From NCBI GenBank assembly GCA_033764265.1, contig JANRJB010000337.1:1-7329 (forward strand): a DNA stretch of 7,329 nucleotides. Reading direction: 5' to 3'. Each line of letters begins with the position of its first letter. Position 1 is the first letter of the stretch. Origin of the DNA: VGEM01 sp033764265. GTDB taxonomy: Bacteria > Pseudomonadota > Alphaproteobacteria > Rhodospirillales > Rhodospirillaceae. Of the stretch, positions 6,338 to 7,329 are shown one piece after another. A model generated the notes under the pieces. It saw nothing but the letters and a program-made list of their open reading frames with translations, ran no database searches and had not been told where the DNA came from. Position numbers and translations under genes: made by a program.

Positions 6338-7329
6338 GACGGCGTCCCGGCGAGCAGGCTCTCGGCCGCGGCGCGCGCTTCGTCGGTGACTTTGGCGCCG
6401 GCCAGCATGCGCGCGATCTCCTCGCGGCGGGATGCCGCCGATAGCGTGTCCACCGTGGTCGCGGCGACGCCGCCGCGCGTGGCCTTGGCCACCCGCCAGT
6501 GGTGCTGAGCGCGCGCGGCCACTTGCGGCGCATGGGTGACTACCAGCACCTGAACGGCGCCGGCCAGCTTGGCCAGGCGCAGGCCGACGGCGTTGGCGGT
6601 GGCACCGCTGATGCCGGCGTCGACTTCGTCGAAAATCATGGTGGTGGGCCCCTGGCTGCCGGCCAGCACCACCCGCAGCGCCAGCATGAAGCGCGCCAGT
6701 TCGCCGCCCGAGGCGATCTTGTTGAGGGGTCCGGGCGCAGCGCCGGGATTGGTGGCCACTTCGAAGGTGACCCGGCTGACCCCGCGCGCGCCGCCATCGT
6801 TCGCGGCCACTTCGGCCACGGCGGTCTTGAACACCGCACGATCAAGCTTGAGCGGCGGCAACTCCTTGGCCATGGCCTTATCCAAGCGCGCAGCGGCGGC
6901 GATACGGGCAGCATGCAGCGCCTTGGCGGCGCGCGCGTAATCCTGCGCGGCGGCCTGCGCCGCCTGGCCCAGCGCGTTGACCTGCGCGCCGCCGGCGTCG
7001 ATCGCATCCAGCTGCCTGGCGATGCGCTCAGTCAGGCCGGGTAGCTCGTCGACCGCGCAGCGATGCTTGCGGGCGGCGGCCTTGAGCGCGAACAGCCGCT
7101 CCTCGGCCCGCTCAAGGGCGTCCGGCGAGGCGTCGAGCGCATCGGCGGCCCGTTCCAGTTCGCCAATCGCCTCGGCGGTTTCGATGACGGCCCGCTCCAG
7201 GGCTTGTCGTGCGGCGTCGAGCGTGCCGGCCGCGCGGTCGGCCATGCGCGAAACCTTTCCCAGCGCGGTGCGTAGGGCAGCCTCGGCATCGTTTTCGCCG
7301 GTCAACGCCTGGCGGGCGTCGTCCAGGGC
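6334..7329 (-). CDS. recN: DNA repair ATPase RecN, C-terminal part (5' truncated by window edge)
   Basis: These are the last ~331 residues of RecN, an SMC-like ATPase involved in double-strand-break repair. The frame runs open to base 7329, so the N-terminal Walker A half and the first coiled-coil arm lie outside. The visible part begins with a long Ala/Arg/Glu-rich region compatible with the coiled coil, then the C-terminal ATPase lobe: the ABC signature KIASGGELARFMLALR (about bases 6726-6679), the Walker B TMIFDEVDAGISG (about 6642-6604), and the H-loop VTHAPQVAA (about 6540-6514). The ending LSAASRREEIARMLAG is typical of RecN. A normal RecN has about 550 residues, so roughly 220 are missing. 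The stop overlaps the ligA GTG start, giving a two-gene repair operon. In Alphaproteobacteria bamD usually precedes recN, so bamD is expected just beyond the window (inference). The apparent TTG start at 7305 is not the true start, because conserved sequence must lie upstream. Confidence 0.95.
   Translation of the reverse strand, partial: ALDDARQALTGENDAEAALRTALGKVSRMADRAAGTLDAARQALERAVIETAEAIGELERAADALDASPDALERAEERLFALKAAARKHRCAVDELPGLTERIARQLDAIDAGGAQVNALGQAAQAAAQDYARAAKALHAARIAAAARLDKAMAKELPPLKLDRAVFKTAVAEVAANDGGARGVSRVTFEVATNPGAAPGPLNKIASGGELARFMLALRVVLAGSQGPTTMIFDEVDAGISGATANAVGLRLAKLAGAVQVLVVTHAPQVAARAQHHWRVAKATRGGVAATTVDTLSAASRREEIARMLAGAKVTDEARAAAESLLAGTPS

Overview
The window is a gene-dense, GC-rich stretch with two convergent groups of genes. 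The + strand (about 1-4213) carries five sulfur-oxidation genes in a row: the 3' part of soeA, then soeB, soeC, a small c-type cytochrome (fccA-like) and a flavocytochrome c sulfide dehydrogenase flavoprotein (fccB-like). The - strand (7329 to 4223) carries the 3' part of recN followed by complete ligA. No gap exceeds 12 bases, so no intergenic region is large enough for a promoter, terminator or RNA gene; the + operon's promoter must lie upstream of base 1 and the recN-ligA promoter beyond base 7329. I saw no tRNA, rRNA, CRISPR array, insertion sequence or large repeat.

Organism: the recN-ligA order with overlapping ends is, from general knowledge, typical of Alphaproteobacteria (often downstream of lpxC-bamD). 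High GC, pervasive G/C third positions and sulfur-oxidation genes fit a chemolithotrophic or phototrophic alphaproteobacterium. No genus can be named from this window.

How the genes work together: SoeABC is a cytoplasm-facing molybdenum/iron-sulfur complex that oxidises sulfite to sulfate and passes electrons to the quinone pool. FccAB is a periplasmic flavocytochrome that oxidises sulfide to zero-valent sulfur or polysulfide and passes electrons to c-type cytochromes. They therefore handle the first and last steps of sulfide-to-sulfate oxidation, in different compartments and with different acceptors. The middle steps (Dsr, sHdr or Sox) are not in the window. Tight spacing (GTGA overlap, 12-base gap, 8-base gap, ATGA overlap) supports one transcript.

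Most notable detail: the FccB-like protein keeps both cysteines of the redox-active disulfide but has glycine where the family's covalent FAD-attachment cysteine is expected. Its leader also combines a twin-arginine motif with a possible lipobox. These are variations on known families; I do not see a wholly undescribed system.
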